From contig NZ_JAUHLN010000003.1 of the NCBI RefSeq assembly GCF_030412265.1, forward strand, positions 248,001 to 312,000: a stretch of 64,000 nucleotides of DNA. The letters are read 5' to 3'. Within the stretch, counting starts at the first letter, position 1; each line of letters opens with the position of its first letter. Below the pieces are notes generated by a model, which had not been told where the DNA came from, searched no databases, and saw only the letters and a program-made list of their open reading frames with translations. The translations under genes and the position numbers were made by a program. The stretch is from Fictibacillus terranigra (GTDB lineage Bacteria; Bacillota; Bacilli; Bacillales; Fictibacillaceae). This document shows, piece after piece, positions 8,438-17,501 of this stretch.

Positions 8438-9751
8438 CTATTCATTTTTTTTGCGGGCAACGATTCTGATCGGAGTGCCAGTAAAGCCAAACGTCTCCCT
8501 CACTTTGTTTTCAAGGAACCGGCGGTATGAAAAATGAAGAAGTTCCGGATCATTGACAAAAAGTGCGATGGTAGGCGGCTTGATGGCAACCTGTGTAGCA
8601 TAATTGATCTTCAGGCGTTTACCGTTGTCCGTCGGTGTAGGGTTCATCGCCACCGCATCCATAATAACATCGTTAAGGACGTTTGTCTGGATACGAAGAG
8701 AATGGTTCTCAGCCACTTGGTTGATCAAAGGATAGAGCGTATGAAGCCTTTGTTTTGTTTTTGCGGATACGAAAAGGATCGGAGCATAGCTTAAATACAA
8801 GAAATGATCGCGGATCTTCTGTTCAAATTCGCGGAGTGTTTTATCATCTTTTTCAATGGCATCCCATTTATTTACGATAATAATCACGGCTTTGCCTGCT
8901 TCATGCGCGAAGCCTGCCACTTTTTTATCCTGCTCGATAATTCCTTCTTCTGCGTTTAGTACAACACAAACGACATCAGCCCGTTCGATGGCCTTTAAAG
9001 CACGAAGAACGCTATATTTTTCGGTATGTTCATAGACTTTCCCTCTTTTTCTCATGCCTGCCGTGTCAATGATCGTATATTTCTGGCCTTCACGAGTAAA
9101 TTCCGAATCGATCGCGTCTCTCGTTGTTCCGGCGATATCGCTGACGATGACACGCTCTTTACCTAATATCGCATTAACGAGCGATGACTTGCCAACGTTT
9201 GGACGTCCGATAAGACAGAAACGGATTGTTTCATCATCTTCCTCTTCCTCAGGCTGTTCTGGAAAATGGCTGAATACAGCATCCAGAAGGTCTCCTAAAC
9301 CAATGCCGTGAGATCCTGATACAGGATAAGGCTCTCCCATTCCAAGAGAATAAAAATCATAGATCAAATCCTTGCGTTCCGGATTATCAATTTTATTTAC
9401 CCCAAGGACAACCGGTTTCTTTGACCGATATAGGAGTTTTGCGACTTCTTCATCAGCTGCTGTCACCCCTTCTTTTCCATCCGCAAGAAAAAGGATCACA
9501 TCGGCTTCATCGATAGCGACCTCTGCCTGCTGCCTCATGAGATGCAATAGAGGTTCATCACCGATTTCGATTCCACCGGTATCAATTATATTAAATTCAC
9601 GGTTCAGCCATTCAGCTGAACTATAGATTCTGTCCCTTGTCACACCCGGCATATCTTCCACGATAGAAACCCGGTCTCCGACAATACGGTTAAATATTGT
9701 GGACTTTCCCACATTCGGTCTTCCGACGATGGCCAAAACTGGCTTTTGCAT
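8438..9751 (-). CDS. der: ribosome-assembly GTPase Der (EngA)
   Basis: Double-GTPase needed for 50S subunit maturation. The 437-residue protein shows G domain 1 with [11 protein letters not shown] (near 10), DTGG and NKID. G domain 2 has [11 protein letters not shown] (near 182), DTAGMRKRG and NKWD. A C-terminal KH-like domain ends in RKKNE. Length is typical. The stop overlaps the upstream part of the plsY Shine-Dalgarno region. Start ATG at 9751, then a 54-base-distant terminator belongs to the upstream membrane gene. Confidence 0.98.
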   Translation of the reverse strand: MQKPVLAIVGRPNVGKSTIFNRIVGDRVSIVEDMPGVTRDRIYSSAEWLNREFNIIDTGGIEIGDEPLLHLMRQQAEVAIDEADVILFLADGKEGVTAADEEVAKLLYRSKKPVVLGVNKIDNPERKDLIYDFYSLGMGEPYPVSGSHGIGLGDLLDAVFSHFPEQPEEEEDDETIRFCLIGRPNVGKSSLVNAILGKERVIVSDIAGTTRDAIDSEFTREGQKYTIIDTAGMRKRGKVYEHTEKYSVLRALKAIERADVVCVVLNAEEGIIEQDKKVAGFAHEAGKAVIIIVNKWDAIEKDDKTLREFEQKIRDHFLYLSYAPILFVSAKTKQRLHTLYPLINQVAENHSLRIQTNVLNDVIMDAVAMNPTPTDNGKRLKINYATQVAIKPPTIALFVNDPELLHFSYRRFLENKVRETFGFTGTPIRIVARKKNE

Positions 9752-9782
9752 GTCGACACATCCTTTTAACTTAATAGTCCCA

Positions 9783-9810
9783 AAAAAGAAAACCCTTCCG
9801 CAATGAAGGG
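9783..9810 (-). terminator. intrinsic terminator after the YphA-type gene
   Basis: Stem CCCTTC/GAAGGG at 9793-9810, followed on the minus strand by TTTTCTTTTTT. It separates the membrane-protein gene from der. Confidence 0.8.
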
Positions 9811-9864
9811 CCTAGAGATAGCTAATTAATTTTAGCAGATAAAAGTATAACCTACAACTCTCAT

Positions 9865-10482
9865 TCAGCGCGCCCTCACCCTAGATACCCGTTTTATCAT
9901 TTTTCCCTTCCCTGCTTCAGCAGACAAGAAGTGCCCGAACTGCTGCACGCCCCTCGAGACAAAGCATAAAGCCAGCGACAAGGTCACAACATCAAGGAAA
10001 TTAAGGCTTCCGAGCTCGATGCCCGATGTTAATTTTTGAATTACCAGATGATAGAGAGCCTCTCCCACGCAGAATCCGCCTGCCAGCACGAGCGGGCGAT
10101 AATGAGAATCCTTGATCAGCATCAGAGAAAAAACAAAAAGGGCGCCGGCCAGCAGCCATTTCACTTGGACGACGATCCAGACTGGATCATACATCGAGAA
10201 CAGCAGCATTGCATTATAGGAAAGGGCAATAAGAAATGTGCAGAAAACATAATACAGCACCATCTTAAACGGTAATCTTAAAATCCAAAGATAACAGCTT
10301 AAAGCTAAAATCAGAAATGAACAATGAATGCTTAAACGCCCCGTGTCCAATACGAGCCCATGCGTGATCAGCAAAATCAGAAGCAATGCTGAATAGACAG
10401 TCCTCCGAGGCGCTGCTTTCATCAAAAAAGTGCTGTAGGCCCAGCCGATCCATGCAAACCAATAAAAGAAAATACCCTCCAA
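9865..10482 (-). CDS. YphA-type polytopic membrane protein
   Basis: The 205-residue protein has six or so hydrophobic segments and no enzyme motif. It resembles the YphA family found next to der in Bacillus. I start it at the TTG at 10482: GAGGAG lies 7 bases upstream and the resulting N-terminus MEGIFFYWFAWIGW is family-like. The longer reading to an ATG at 10506 would translate the Shine-Dalgarno itself. Function unknown; sporulation links have been reported for its B. subtilis neighbours but are not shown here. It ends in its own terminator. Confidence 0.65.
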   Translation of the reverse strand: MEGIFFYWFAWIGWAYSTFLMKAAPRRTVYSALLLILLITHGLVLDTGRLSIHCSFLILALSCYLWILRLPFKMVLYYVFCTFLIALSYNAMLLFSMYDPVWIVVQVKWLLAGALFVFSLMLIKDSHYRPLVLAGGFCVGEALYHLVIQKLTSGIELGSLNFLDVVTLSLALCFVSRGVQQFGHFLSAEAGKGKMIKRVSRVRAR

Positions 10483-10573
10483 CCTGCTCTCCTCCTCTAC
10501 CACCATTATGGCTCAATCGCATAAAACCTAATCAAGCAGTCATAATAAAAGCAAATAGAAAGGAGGCAGCATC

Positions 10574-10714
10574 ATGGGAAAAGACCGCCAGGAAAAAAAA
10601 CTTCGTGAATCACACCGGGTAGAATCCGACCGTGACCAGAGCCTGAAATACGCTGGGGCAACATCACTCGAAGGCCCTGAAGAAGCGAGAAGAAGAAATA
10701 ACCAGAAAAGCTAA
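10574..10714 (+). CDS. ypzI: YpzI-family small protein
   Basis: A 46-residue, highly charged, soluble protein (MGKDRQEKKLRESHRVESDR at the start, ending NNQKS) preceded by AGGAGG at 8 bases. The sequence matches the YpzI family of small Bacillus proteins of unknown function. It is on the plus strand, divergent from the YphA-type gene and convergent with the S1-type gene, and shares a bidirectional terminator with the latter. Its size keeps it out of most gene lists. Confidence 0.8.
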   Translation: MGKDRQEKKLRESHRVESDRDQSLKYAGATSLEGPEEARRRNNQKS

Positions 10715-10721
10715 GAACAAA

Positions 10722-10746
10722 AAAGAACTCCTAAACGGAGTTCTTT
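10722..10746. terminator. bidirectional terminator between ypzI and ypfD
   Basis: Stem AAAGAACTCC/GGAGTTCTTT with a 5-base loop. A T run follows on both strands, between convergent stop codons at 10714 and 10752. Confidence 0.85.
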
Positions 10747-10751
10747 TAATC

Positions 10752-11897
10752 TTACTCTTTATTTAAACCTTTAAGCTTATCGCCGATCATATCAGCAAGC
10801 GAGAATCCTTTTTCTTCTTTCGGGAAGTTCTCACGGATGTTCTGCTGTTCTTTAGCTTCTTGTGCAGCGCGGATGCTAAGTGAAATTCTTTTTTCTTTCC
10901 TGTCAATATCCAGCACTTTTACTGTCACTTTCTCGCCTTCAGACAGCACTTCTCCAGGATTTCCAATATGGCGGTTGCTGATTTCGGAGATATGCACAAG
11001 CCCTTCAACACCCTGTGCCACCTCAACAAAAGCACCGAAGGAAACAAGGCGCTTCACCGTCCCCTGGATGACTTTGCCTGGTGCAAGACCCGCTTCAAGG
11101 CTTTCCCAAGGTCCCGGCTGAGTCTCTTTAATGGAGAGTGAGACACGTTCGTTATCCCGGTCGACAGAAAGGACTTTCACTTTTACAGCCTCCCCTTCTG
11201 AGACGACTTCTGAAGGATTATCCACACGTTTATGGGATAGCTGGGAAATATGGACAAGGCCGTCTAGCCCGCCGATATCAACAAACGCACCGAAATCTGT
11301 TAAACGCTGGACAGTGCCATCGAGCACCTGGCCAGCTTCCAGATTGTTCAGCAGCTCCTGCTTTCGTTGAGATTCCTGATCCTCCTCTACCGCCCGATGG
11401 GAGAGGATCACTCGGTTTTTCTCTTCATCCAGCTCAACAATTTTCACCGTTAATGTTCGGTTTTTATAGTCGCTGAAGTCTTCAATAAACCTTTTTTCGA
11501 CCATGGATGCGGGAATGAAGCCGCGCACTCCAAGATCCACGACCAAACCGCCTTTTACCACCTCATGAACGGTCACTTCAAACGTTTCGTTCTGGTCAAA
11601 CTTTTGCTTTAGCTCTTCCCACGACTTGACCGTGTCCACCGCCTTTTTGGAAACGGTGAGCTGATCTTCTGTAAGAGACGTGACTTTTACTGTCACTCTG
11701 TCTCCTTCGGTCAGAAAATCTGATGCTTTTTCAACAAAAACATTGGAAATCTCGTTCACAGGCAATACAGCATCCTGCTTATAGCCCACATCTATAATGG
11801 CCAGCTTATCTTCAACCTTTAGGACAGTCCCTTCTACCACATTTCCAACTTCCAGCACTTTTGTTTCTTCTAAACTTGTGTTCAACTCATCAGCCAT
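10752..11897 (-). CDS. ypfD: S1-domain RNA-binding protein YpfD (ribosomal protein S1 homologue)
   Basis: The 381-residue protein carries four S1 (OB-fold) repeats. The third and fourth are the clearest, with LVSFGAFVEVAQGVEGLVHISEIS and DFGAFVDIGGLDGLVHISQLS type cores. It is shorter than the six-repeat E. coli S1, as is usual in Firmicutes. The ATG at 11897 is used, 9 bases after GAGGAGG; the upstream TTG at 11915 lies just before the Shine-Dalgarno. It follows plsC and cmk, the cmk-rpsA order seen in many bacteria. Probably translation-related, but it is dispensable in B. subtilis. Confidence 0.93.
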   Translation of the reverse strand: MADELNTSLEETKVLEVGNVVEGTVLKVEDKLAIIDVGYKQDAVLPVNEISNVFVEKASDFLTEGDRVTVKVTSLTEDQLTVSKKAVDTVKSWEELKQKFDQNETFEVTVHEVVKGGLVVDLGVRGFIPASMVEKRFIEDFSDYKNRTLTVKIVELDEEKNRVILSHRAVEEDQESQRKQELLNNLEAGQVLDGTVQRLTDFGAFVDIGGLDGLVHISQLSHKRVDNPSEVVSEGEAVKVKVLSVDRDNERVSLSIKETQPGPWESLEAGLAPGKVIQGTVKRLVSFGAFVEVAQGVEGLVHISEISNRHIGNPGEVLSEGEKVTVKVLDIDRKEKRISLSIRAAQEAKEQQNIRENFPKEEKGFSLADMIGDKLKGLNKE

Positions 11898-11971
11898 ACC
11901 ACAATGCCTCCTCAATTTCGTATAAGTATATATTTCAACCTTCTATATGAAGGAAGTATACAGTATTCCTT

Positions 11972-12574
11972 TTACGATACAGATTCCTTTAGAAGCTTTT
12001 CTATATTTAACATTATAAGGTTTGTTGCGTCTTTTGCGGAAGCTTTTTGCACTCTCATTTCTGTAAAATCAATCGGCTTTCCGAAACTAACAGTGATTTT
12101 TTTGCCGCGTTTATACTCACCTTTGATCGCACATGGCACGACAGCAGCTTCTGATTTCAGTGCAAAAAAACCTGCTCCCGCCAGCCCCTGGCCTAATTCG
12201 CCTGTTTTGCTTCTCGTACCCTCTGGAAATAATCCAAGAACTTTTCCTTCTTTCAGTATGCCGAGTCCATTCCTTAACGCCTGTTTATCGCTCATACCGC
12301 GTTTAACAGGAAAAGCATTAATCATTGGCAGGATCGTCTTTAGGACAGGCATGCTGAAAAGTTCTGCTTTTGCCATAAAATGAACGTCTCTTGGTGCGGC
12401 CACTCCGACAAGCGGAGGATCAAAATTATTAATATGATTGCTGCATAACAGGATTCCGCCCTCGGCAGGCACATTTTCAATCCCTTGAATTTCTATTCTG
12501 TACATGCTTTTCAAAAAAGCACTGCACACCGCTTTACCGAATTTGTAAAGGTTCAATTTATCCAGCCCTTTCAC
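11972..12574 (-). CDS. plsC: 1-acyl-sn-glycerol-3-phosphate acyltransferase PlsC
   Basis: Adds the second acyl chain to make phosphatidic acid at the membrane. The acyltransferase motifs are present: NHINNFDP (HxxxxD variant with His and Asp) and [10 protein letters not shown], plus the VPCAIKG block. The annotated start is a GTG at 12574, which overlaps the cmk end by 17 bases. A TTG 18 bases further on, 9 bases after AAGGG, is an alternative start and would give 194 residues. Overlap with cmk suggests translational coupling. Together with gpsA and plsY, three phospholipid steps are within 6 kb. Confidence 0.9.
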   Translation of the reverse strand: MKGLDKLNLYKFGKAVCSAFLKSMYRIEIQGIENVPAEGGILLCSNHINNFDPPLVGVAAPRDVHFMAKAELFSMPVLKTILPMINAFPVKRGMSDKQALRNGLGILKEGKVLGLFPEGTRSKTGELGQGLAGAGFFALKSEAAVVPCAIKGEYKRGKKITVSFGKPIDFTEMRVQKASAKDATNLIMLNIEKLLKESVS

Positions 12575-13232
12575 TCACCAAATGAAGAATTTCATTAACA
12601 ACATCTTGAATGGACATTGATGTGGTGTCAAGCTCTATCGCGTCATCCGCCTTTTTCAATGGAGCAAACTCACGTTCTGAATCACGTTTATCTCGGAGAC
12701 TGATCTCTTCCTTCAATTTCTCTAGATCCGCTTCAAATCCTTTGCTTGTATTTTCATCGAATCTTCTTCTTGCACGCTCTTCTACAGATGCGATCAGAAA
12801 TACTTTCAGTTCTGCATCTGGCATGACATGAGTCCCTATGTCCCGGCCGTCCATCACGACACCGCCCGCACTTGCCAGCTCCTGCTGGCGTCTGACCATC
12901 TCTTCTCTTACCTGTTGAGGTGCTGCGACAAAAGACACATTATTCGTGACTTCCGAGCTTCTGATCTCTTTGGAGACATCGTTTCCGTCAAGGATGACAG
13001 CCTGGCCGTTCTCTGTAATCTCTAATTCTATATTTGTATCTTTAAGAAGAGATTGCAGGATCCTGCCGTCATGTAAATCAGACTTTGAAGACAGGGCTTT
13101 ATAGGTTAATGCCCGGTACATGGCACCCGTGTCTATGTATATATAAGAAAGCTTGTCCGCGACCAATTTGGCAACTGTACTTTTGCCGGCTCCTGCCGGG
13201 CCGTCAATGGCGATCTTTAGTTTCTTGTTCAT
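12558..13232 (-). CDS. cmk: cytidylate kinase Cmk
   Basis: Phosphorylates CMP and dCMP with ATP. The 224-residue protein has the P-loop GPAGAGKST near residues 10-18, YIDTGAMYR, and [17 protein letters not shown] at the NMP-binding part. It starts at the ATG at 13232, 4-5 bases after AGGAGG; the longer reading would begin inside the leader. It heads the cmk-plsC-ypfD group, whose order is conserved in Bacillus. Confidence 0.97.
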   Translation of the reverse strand: MNKKLKIAIDGPAGAGKSTVAKLVADKLSYIYIDTGAMYRALTYKALSSKSDLHDGRILQSLLKDTNIELEITENGQAVILDGNDVSKEIRSSEVTNNVSFVAAPQQVREEMVRRQQELASAGGVVMDGRDIGTHVMPDAELKVFLIASVEERARRRFDENTSKGFEADLEKLKEEISLRDKRDSEREFAPLKKADDAIELDTTSMSIQDVVNEILHLVSERAG

Positions 13233-13280
13233 GTTTCCTCCTGCATACACAAAAATCTTTTATTGAAACCATACGAATAA

Positions 13281-13306
13281 AAGCAGGTATACACCCTGCT
13301 TTTTTA
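13281..13306. terminator. terminator-like hairpin between ypfB and cmk
   Basis: Stem AAGCAGG/CCTGCTT at 13281-13301. The minus strand continues TTTATTC; the plus side has six T. It lies 53 bases after the ypfB stop and probably ends the ypfA-ypfB transcript. Confidence 0.6.
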
Positions 13307-13353
13307 ACGTATTCGTAGGCCACATTCCGCCATTAACTATACCATAAACCCAA

Positions 13354-13530
13354 CTAGCGGTCTATGGTTTCCATCGTGCCTGAGCTCTTGCCTTTTATGA
13401 CGCCTTCATAATAAATGCTTTTGTTTACGTTCCGTTTCCATGTTTCATGTGTAAGTATCCATTGAGAGAGAATAAGAAAAACAAAATGGATAATGGCGAG
13501 CTTTAAGAGCAGGCTTTCAATTTTTTTCAC
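13354..13530 (-). CDS. ypfB: YpfB-type small membrane protein (DUF5359)
   Basis: The 58-residue protein has one N-terminal membrane helix (about residues 9-26) after a KKIESLLLK start and a short basic tail. This matches YpfB of B. subtilis, which lies between cmk and ypfA as here. I choose the GTG at 13530 because AGGAGG sits 9 bases before it; the longer reading from 13569 would translate through the ribosome site. Function unknown. Confidence 0.75.
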   Translation of the reverse strand: MKKIESLLLKLAIIHFVFLILSQWILTHETWKRNVNKSIYYEGVIKGKSSGTMETIDR

Positions 13531-13581
13531 GCCGATCAGCCTCCTGATACTTGAAACTAATATGTCCAAGCATCATCGGAT

Positions 13582-14241
13582 CTATTCGTTCAACAACTTC
13601 TTTTTCTCGGCAAGCTGCTGCTCAAAACAGTAGCGTACAAGATTTTGCTGCGCGGCTTCACCAATGCTGCTAAAGTGCACAGACACCTTTTCTTTGCCGT
13701 TGTGCTCAAGGATGCGCAGCACATTGCATTCTGCCCTGAGGCAATGAACAGTACCTGAATTCATCGGGAGTATGACCCCGCAGATGATCCTCATGCCTTC
13801 CTTTAACGGATGTCCGGCAGGTAAAGCCATTCGCAAACCGCCAGCACTGATGTCCGAGGTGACTGAAGTAAACGGTATGAACACAGTATCTGACGGGTGC
13901 ACAGCGATATCCAGCATGGTCTCAATGCGAATAAATTGGCGCCTCTGGAGCTTTACTAAAGATTTTTCATCCGGATGCTGGATCGCTAAGAGTGGGATAC
14001 GGTCAATTTTTCGTCCGCTCAGCTCGGTTTGAAACATATATACATTTTGATCTTGATGGTAGAATGTCGCTTTGAACGCTGTACCATTCACAAAAAACTC
14101 TGTTTTTCCTGTTATTTCATTGATCGGATAATCAATGTAGATCTGGTCATCAGACAGTTCCATCACTTTGCATTTATAGCGTATTTCCTGTCTTGAAACT
14201 GCCGGCTCCAAAATTAGCGAGTCACCTATAGCAAACAACAC
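13582..14241 (-). CDS. motI: PilZ-domain c-di-GMP-binding protein, MotI/YpfA type
   Basis: The 219-residue protein has an N-terminal YcgR-like domain and a C-terminal PilZ domain. The c-di-GMP motifs are present: RRQFIR at residues 100-105 (RxxxR) and DISAGG at 130-135. The B. subtilis homologue YpfA/MotI (DgrA) binds c-di-GMP and slows flagellar rotation by contacting MotA. Position between ypeB and ypfB agrees. The start is a GTG at 14241, 2 bases past GGGGGA; a TTG three bases on has better spacing. I infer a motility role, which requires flagella outside this window. Confidence 0.85.
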   Translation of the reverse strand: MLFAIGDSLILEPAVSRQEIRYKCKVMELSDDQIYIDYPINEITGKTEFFVNGTAFKATFYHQDQNVYMFQTELSGRKIDRIPLLAIQHPDEKSLVKLQRRQFIRIETMLDIAVHPSDTVFIPFTSVTSDISAGGLRMALPAGHPLKEGMRIICGVILPMNSGTVHCLRAECNVLRILEHNGKEKVSVHFSSIGEAAQQNLVRYCFEQQLAEKKKLLNE

Positions 14242-14303
14242 AATCCCCCATTATAAGACTATTTTACCATTTATTATGCCATAGTTCCCAAAAAGCACAA
14301 GTG

Positions 14304-14337
14304 CATAAAAAAAAGGAAAGCAGCGAAGCTTTCCTTT
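14304..14337 (-). terminator. intrinsic terminator after ypeB
   Basis: Stem AAAGGAAAGC/GCTTTCCTTT at 14312-14337, followed on the minus strand by TTTTTTTATG. It ends the sleB-ypeB unit. Confidence 0.88.
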
Positions 14338-14344
14338 TACCAAC

Positions 14345-15694
14345 TTACATGGAGCTGTAATCCGGTTCTCCTTCTTTTAATTTCTTCACTTGCTCTTCAT
14401 CTCCGTTTTCCGCACTGACATAGATCACGTACGTTTCATCTCCAAGTACTCCTAAAAACTCATAGCAATAGATCTCCTGCTGAACATCATTCTTGATGAT
14501 AGCCATGTGTTTTTCCATCATTTTGAACTTCGGATTAAGCTTCGTTCTCGCCTGCTTTTCACTGACTTTTGCAGGCGGGATGGTCCGTTCATGATGGGAA
14601 GTTAAGAAATCGGTCCCCTGGTACCCCATAATATCTCCATTATCCAGTGCCACTTTAACAGAGACACTGTCCGGATAGATTCTTACACCATCTTGAACAT
14701 TTACGAAAGTGAAGACACCGATGTTATCGTACTGATTAGCTGAGACAACTTCCATTTTACTCTTCATGTGAAGGTTAAGGAACGAAACGGCTTGTTTCTG
14801 AGCCTCATTCAGGCTGATCTTCTGGGCGGCTACTTTTCGGTCTTGCAGCACCCATAATGGATAACCGCCTTTTTTTGTAACATCCATGTAGGTTGTTGCT
14901 TTTGTTTCCGGATTGTACATGGTGAGGGAATACGCTTTATATTCTGAGCCTTTACCCGTTTCTTTTACGCTTATTCTTACGTTTTTCTTGAGCTGGAAGA
15001 ACTTGATCGCGAGTTTTTTTGCATCCTCTCTAGAGATATTTTCTCCCTTCAGTTTGGATACGTTCCGTTTTTTAGCGTTGTGGATATTTGTTACTTCCGG
15101 GCCAAAATCTGTCTGTGAATAACCTTCAGAAGATTTATCTACCGTTTTAAAACCATCGATGATCGTATTGTCGTCAGGCTGTTTGTTGTTTGCAAGCGCC
15201 ATCTCAACATCCATCCAGCGAAGGTTCTTTTTTGAAGCGAGTGCTTCTGTCTTGCGAAGTTCATTTTGAATTTCTGACGAGTTGACATAAAGACTTTTTA
15301 GTGTTGAATATTCTTTATCCGACAGCGGCTTCTTCTCAAGATCTCTCAATGAGACACGGTAGCTGAAATCACCCATTTTCGTTAAGAAATCTTCTGTCTT
15401 GTTAAACGGGAGTAAAGAAAGCGGCAATTGTCCGACGTTGTTATGGGCTTCCGAAGTGAGCCTCCATACTTGAGAGAGAGTTGGAGACAACTGGCGTCTA
15501 GAGTTCATAGCCAGAGTCTCCCCGATCTTATCATGCAGGGCGTCAACATTAAAGTTTAAATCATGAAAGGCACGCTGATAGTTGTTTTCCGCCTGAATGA
15601 GGATGGCGTTCTTTTTCTGGTGTTCACTATATCCCCAATACCCCGTACCTGCTATAGCTACTACTAATAAAGCGATTAATACTGTCCGTATCAA
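14345..15694 (-). CDS. ypeB: germination protein YpeB
   Basis: YpeB is made in the forespore, sits in the spore inner membrane and stabilises the cortex-lytic enzyme SleB. The 449-residue protein has an N-terminal membrane helix (IRTVLIALLVVAIAGTGYWG), a long helical region, and C-terminal PepSY-type repeats ending near the GDEEQV segment. I use the TTG at 15694, 8 bases after GGAGG. This gives the family N-terminus MIRTVLIA; the GTG at 15703 lies inside the Shine-Dalgarno. It follows sleB by 14 bases; the pair is always found together in sporulating bacilli. Confidence 0.96.
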   Translation of the reverse strand: MIRTVLIALLVVAIAGTGYWGYSEHQKKNAILIQAENNYQRAFHDLNFNVDALHDKIGETLAMNSRRQLSPTLSQVWRLTSEAHNNVGQLPLSLLPFNKTEDFLTKMGDFSYRVSLRDLEKKPLSDKEYSTLKSLYVNSSEIQNELRKTEALASKKNLRWMDVEMALANNKQPDDNTIIDGFKTVDKSSEGYSQTDFGPEVTNIHNAKKRNVSKLKGENISREDAKKLAIKFFQLKKNVRISVKETGKGSEYKAYSLTMYNPETKATTYMDVTKKGGYPLWVLQDRKVAAQKISLNEAQKQAVSFLNLHMKSKMEVVSANQYDNIGVFTFVNVQDGVRIYPDSVSVKVALDNGDIMGYQGTDFLTSHHERTIPPAKVSEKQARTKLNPKFKMMEKHMAIIKNDVQQEIYCYEFLGVLGDETYVIYVSAENGDEEQVKKLKEGEPDYSSM

Positions 15695-15708
15695 GGAAAT
15701 CACCTCCG

Positions 15709-16593
15709 TTATTTGGTATAGATGTGCTTACCAATTTTTTTGATTTGAGGCCTTGTCCAAATCCAGCCGGATGTTGCTGTATCAGGATTAAAATAATAAA
15801 GCGCTTCCCCGGTAGGATCCCATCCGTTTAAAGCATCCATGACCGCTTTTTTCGCTTGTTGATTCGGCGTCAGGTAAATTTGTCCGTCTGCAACGGCCGT
15901 GAACGCTCCTGGTTCAAAAATAACCCCGGATACAGTGTTGGGAAACTCTGGGTTTTCCACCCTGTTGATGATCACCGCGGCTACCGCGACCTGGCCGATA
16001 TAAGGCTCTCCACGAGATTCACCATAAACAGCGTTCGCCATCAAATTTATATCATTTTGAGAATACCCATCCGGAATGTTTTTGCCGGGTCTCGGCTTGC
16101 TGACTTTGGCAGCCTGCTTTTGGCCCGGCTTTGCCGGTGCTGCATTTTTCCCTGGTGCGGCGGGCTGCTGTGCAGCCTTCCTTCCAGCATTTTTCTTCAC
16201 TTGCTTTTCTTTTGGAACTCCGCCGTAAGTAGTAAATTTATTGCCTTTGCGAATTTGTTTATGAACCCATCCATAATCAAATTTCGACTGGTCCGCCAGC
16301 TTCTTCTTCGTTGTAAATCCAGCGAGTCCATCGACCTTTAACCTGTTTTCATACTGAAAATTACGAAGAGCCCAGTATGTTCTCCAGCTGAAGACACCGT
16401 CTATTGGACCATTGTAGAACCCGATATATTGCAGCCTCGACTGCAGCTCAACTACATCTTCACCTGTTGCACCCTTTTGAATGACCTGGGGAGTAAAGGC
16501 ATGGGTCGTTTCCGGAGTATATCCGGCCATAATACATGTCATAGCAACTAAAAAAAACAGCGTCCGTCTAATGTAACGCATTGGTTTTTTCAT
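15709..16593 (-). CDS. sleB: spore cortex-lytic enzyme SleB
   Basis: Lytic transglycosylase that degrades muramic-lactam cortex during germination. The 294-residue precursor has a signal peptide with a hydrophobic core at about residues 10-25. A PG-binding_1 domain follows at about 36-95 (GATGEDVVELQSRL). A Lys/Pro/Ala-rich linker leads to a C-terminal Hydrolase_2 domain from about 178, with the catalytic Glu segment NAVYGESRGEPYIGQVAVAA. RBS AGGAGG is strong. Upstream, CATACAA resembles a SigG -10, but no matching -35 is convincing. First gene of sleB-ypeB. Confidence 0.97.
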   Translation of the reverse strand: MKKPMRYIRRTLFFLVAMTCIMAGYTPETTHAFTPQVIQKGATGEDVVELQSRLQYIGFYNGPIDGVFSWRTYWALRNFQYENRLKVDGLAGFTTKKKLADQSKFDYGWVHKQIRKGNKFTTYGGVPKEKQVKKNAGRKAAQQPAAPGKNAAPAKPGQKQAAKVSKPRPGKNIPDGYSQNDINLMANAVYGESRGEPYIGQVAVAAVIINRVENPEFPNTVSGVIFEPGAFTAVADGQIYLTPNQQAKKAVMDALNGWDPTGEALYYFNPDTATSGWIWTRPQIKKIGKHIYTK

Positions 16594-16691
16594 GAGAAAG
16601 TGCCTCCTGTGAAATATTCTCAGCTTTGTATGATAAAAGTAGCTTTTGTAAATCTGAGCATTTTATGCAATGAATTGCTGAAGAATTAGAC

Positions 16692-16726
16692 AAGAAAAAA
16701 CCCGGAGCTTTAAATTCTCCGGGTTT
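16692..16726 (-). terminator. intrinsic terminator overlapping the prsW stop codon
   Basis: Stem AAACCCGGAG/CTCCGGGTTT at 16698-16726, followed on the minus strand by TTTCTTG. Its 5' arm includes part of the prsW stop codon at 16725-16727. Confidence 0.85.
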
Positions 16727-17405
16727 AGGATCCTACATTTTTCTGCCGTGTCATCCAGGCTGTTTTATGGGCATTGGCGAGCTTCACTTTTTTCAATCCC
16801 AGCCACCAAAGGAACAGCATAAAAGGCAGCATGGCGATAAGAAAATCCTTTTCGAAAACAAGTAATATCCAATTGTAGATGGCATGCAATACAAACGGTA
16901 TAAGAAAGGAAAGGGTTAAGAACATTTTTCTCTTCTTACCAGAAGAAAACTTAGCCTTCCCAAAATAATACCCGCTGATCACACCGAACAGGGCATGGCT
17001 GGAAACGGGCATCAATGCTCTGCCGAACGCTTCAGTCAGTCCATGCACGTACAGGTATAAAATATTCTCCATTGAAGCGAATCCAAGGGATAAAGCCACG
17101 GCATAGACGATCCCGTCATATGGCTCATTGAACTCCGCATGCTGATAGGCACAATAAAAAACTAGAAACCACTTTAAGAATTCTTCGAGAAGAGCAGACA
17201 GAAAAAAGCCCTCTGTAAAAGAAGAAACCATTATTTCTTCTTTAAATCCGAATTGGATAACCATAATGGGAAAAACGAGCAAAGCTCCAAAAATATATAA
17301 TCGAATGACCATAGAAACAGGCTCAGTTTCATATTTATCTTTTAAATAGAAGAAAGCAAGCAGGGCGACAGCAGGAGCAACCCCTGCCGAAATAATTCCA
17401 ATCAT
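16725..17405 (-). CDS. prsW: intramembrane protease PrsW (cleaves anti-sigma factor RsiW)
   Basis: A 226-residue membrane protein with about seven hydrophobic segments. It has the PrsW motifs: EE in ALLEEFLKWF, the segment EPYDGIVYAVALSLGFASMEN with the conserved E and N, and SSHALFGVISGYYFG with His. In B. subtilis it performs site-1 cleavage of RsiW and so releases SigW under cell-envelope stress. Position near sleB-ypeB and ypdA is as in B. subtilis. Single gene with its own terminator; start ATG at 17405. Confidence 0.92.
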   Translation of the reverse strand: MIGIISAGVAPAVALLAFFYLKDKYETEPVSMVIRLYIFGALLVFPIMVIQFGFKEEIMVSSFTEGFFLSALLEEFLKWFLVFYCAYQHAEFNEPYDGIVYAVALSLGFASMENILYLYVHGLTEAFGRALMPVSSHALFGVISGYYFGKAKFSSGKKRKMFLTLSFLIPFVLHAIYNWILLVFEKDFLIAMLPFMLFLWWLGLKKVKLANAHKTAWMTRQKNVGS

Positions 17406-17501
17406 AGAAGCCCTCTTTTCAGCTGTTTTTTACAATCGTATCATGGAACACATAGAATGGAAACCGTTAGCTGATGTTTATGAAGAAATTGTAACATCTG
17501 C

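Noticed and set aside
16594-16700. SigG promoter before sleB
   Set aside because: A CATACAA -10 is present, but no -35 near GHATR at 17-18 bases; too weak to list.
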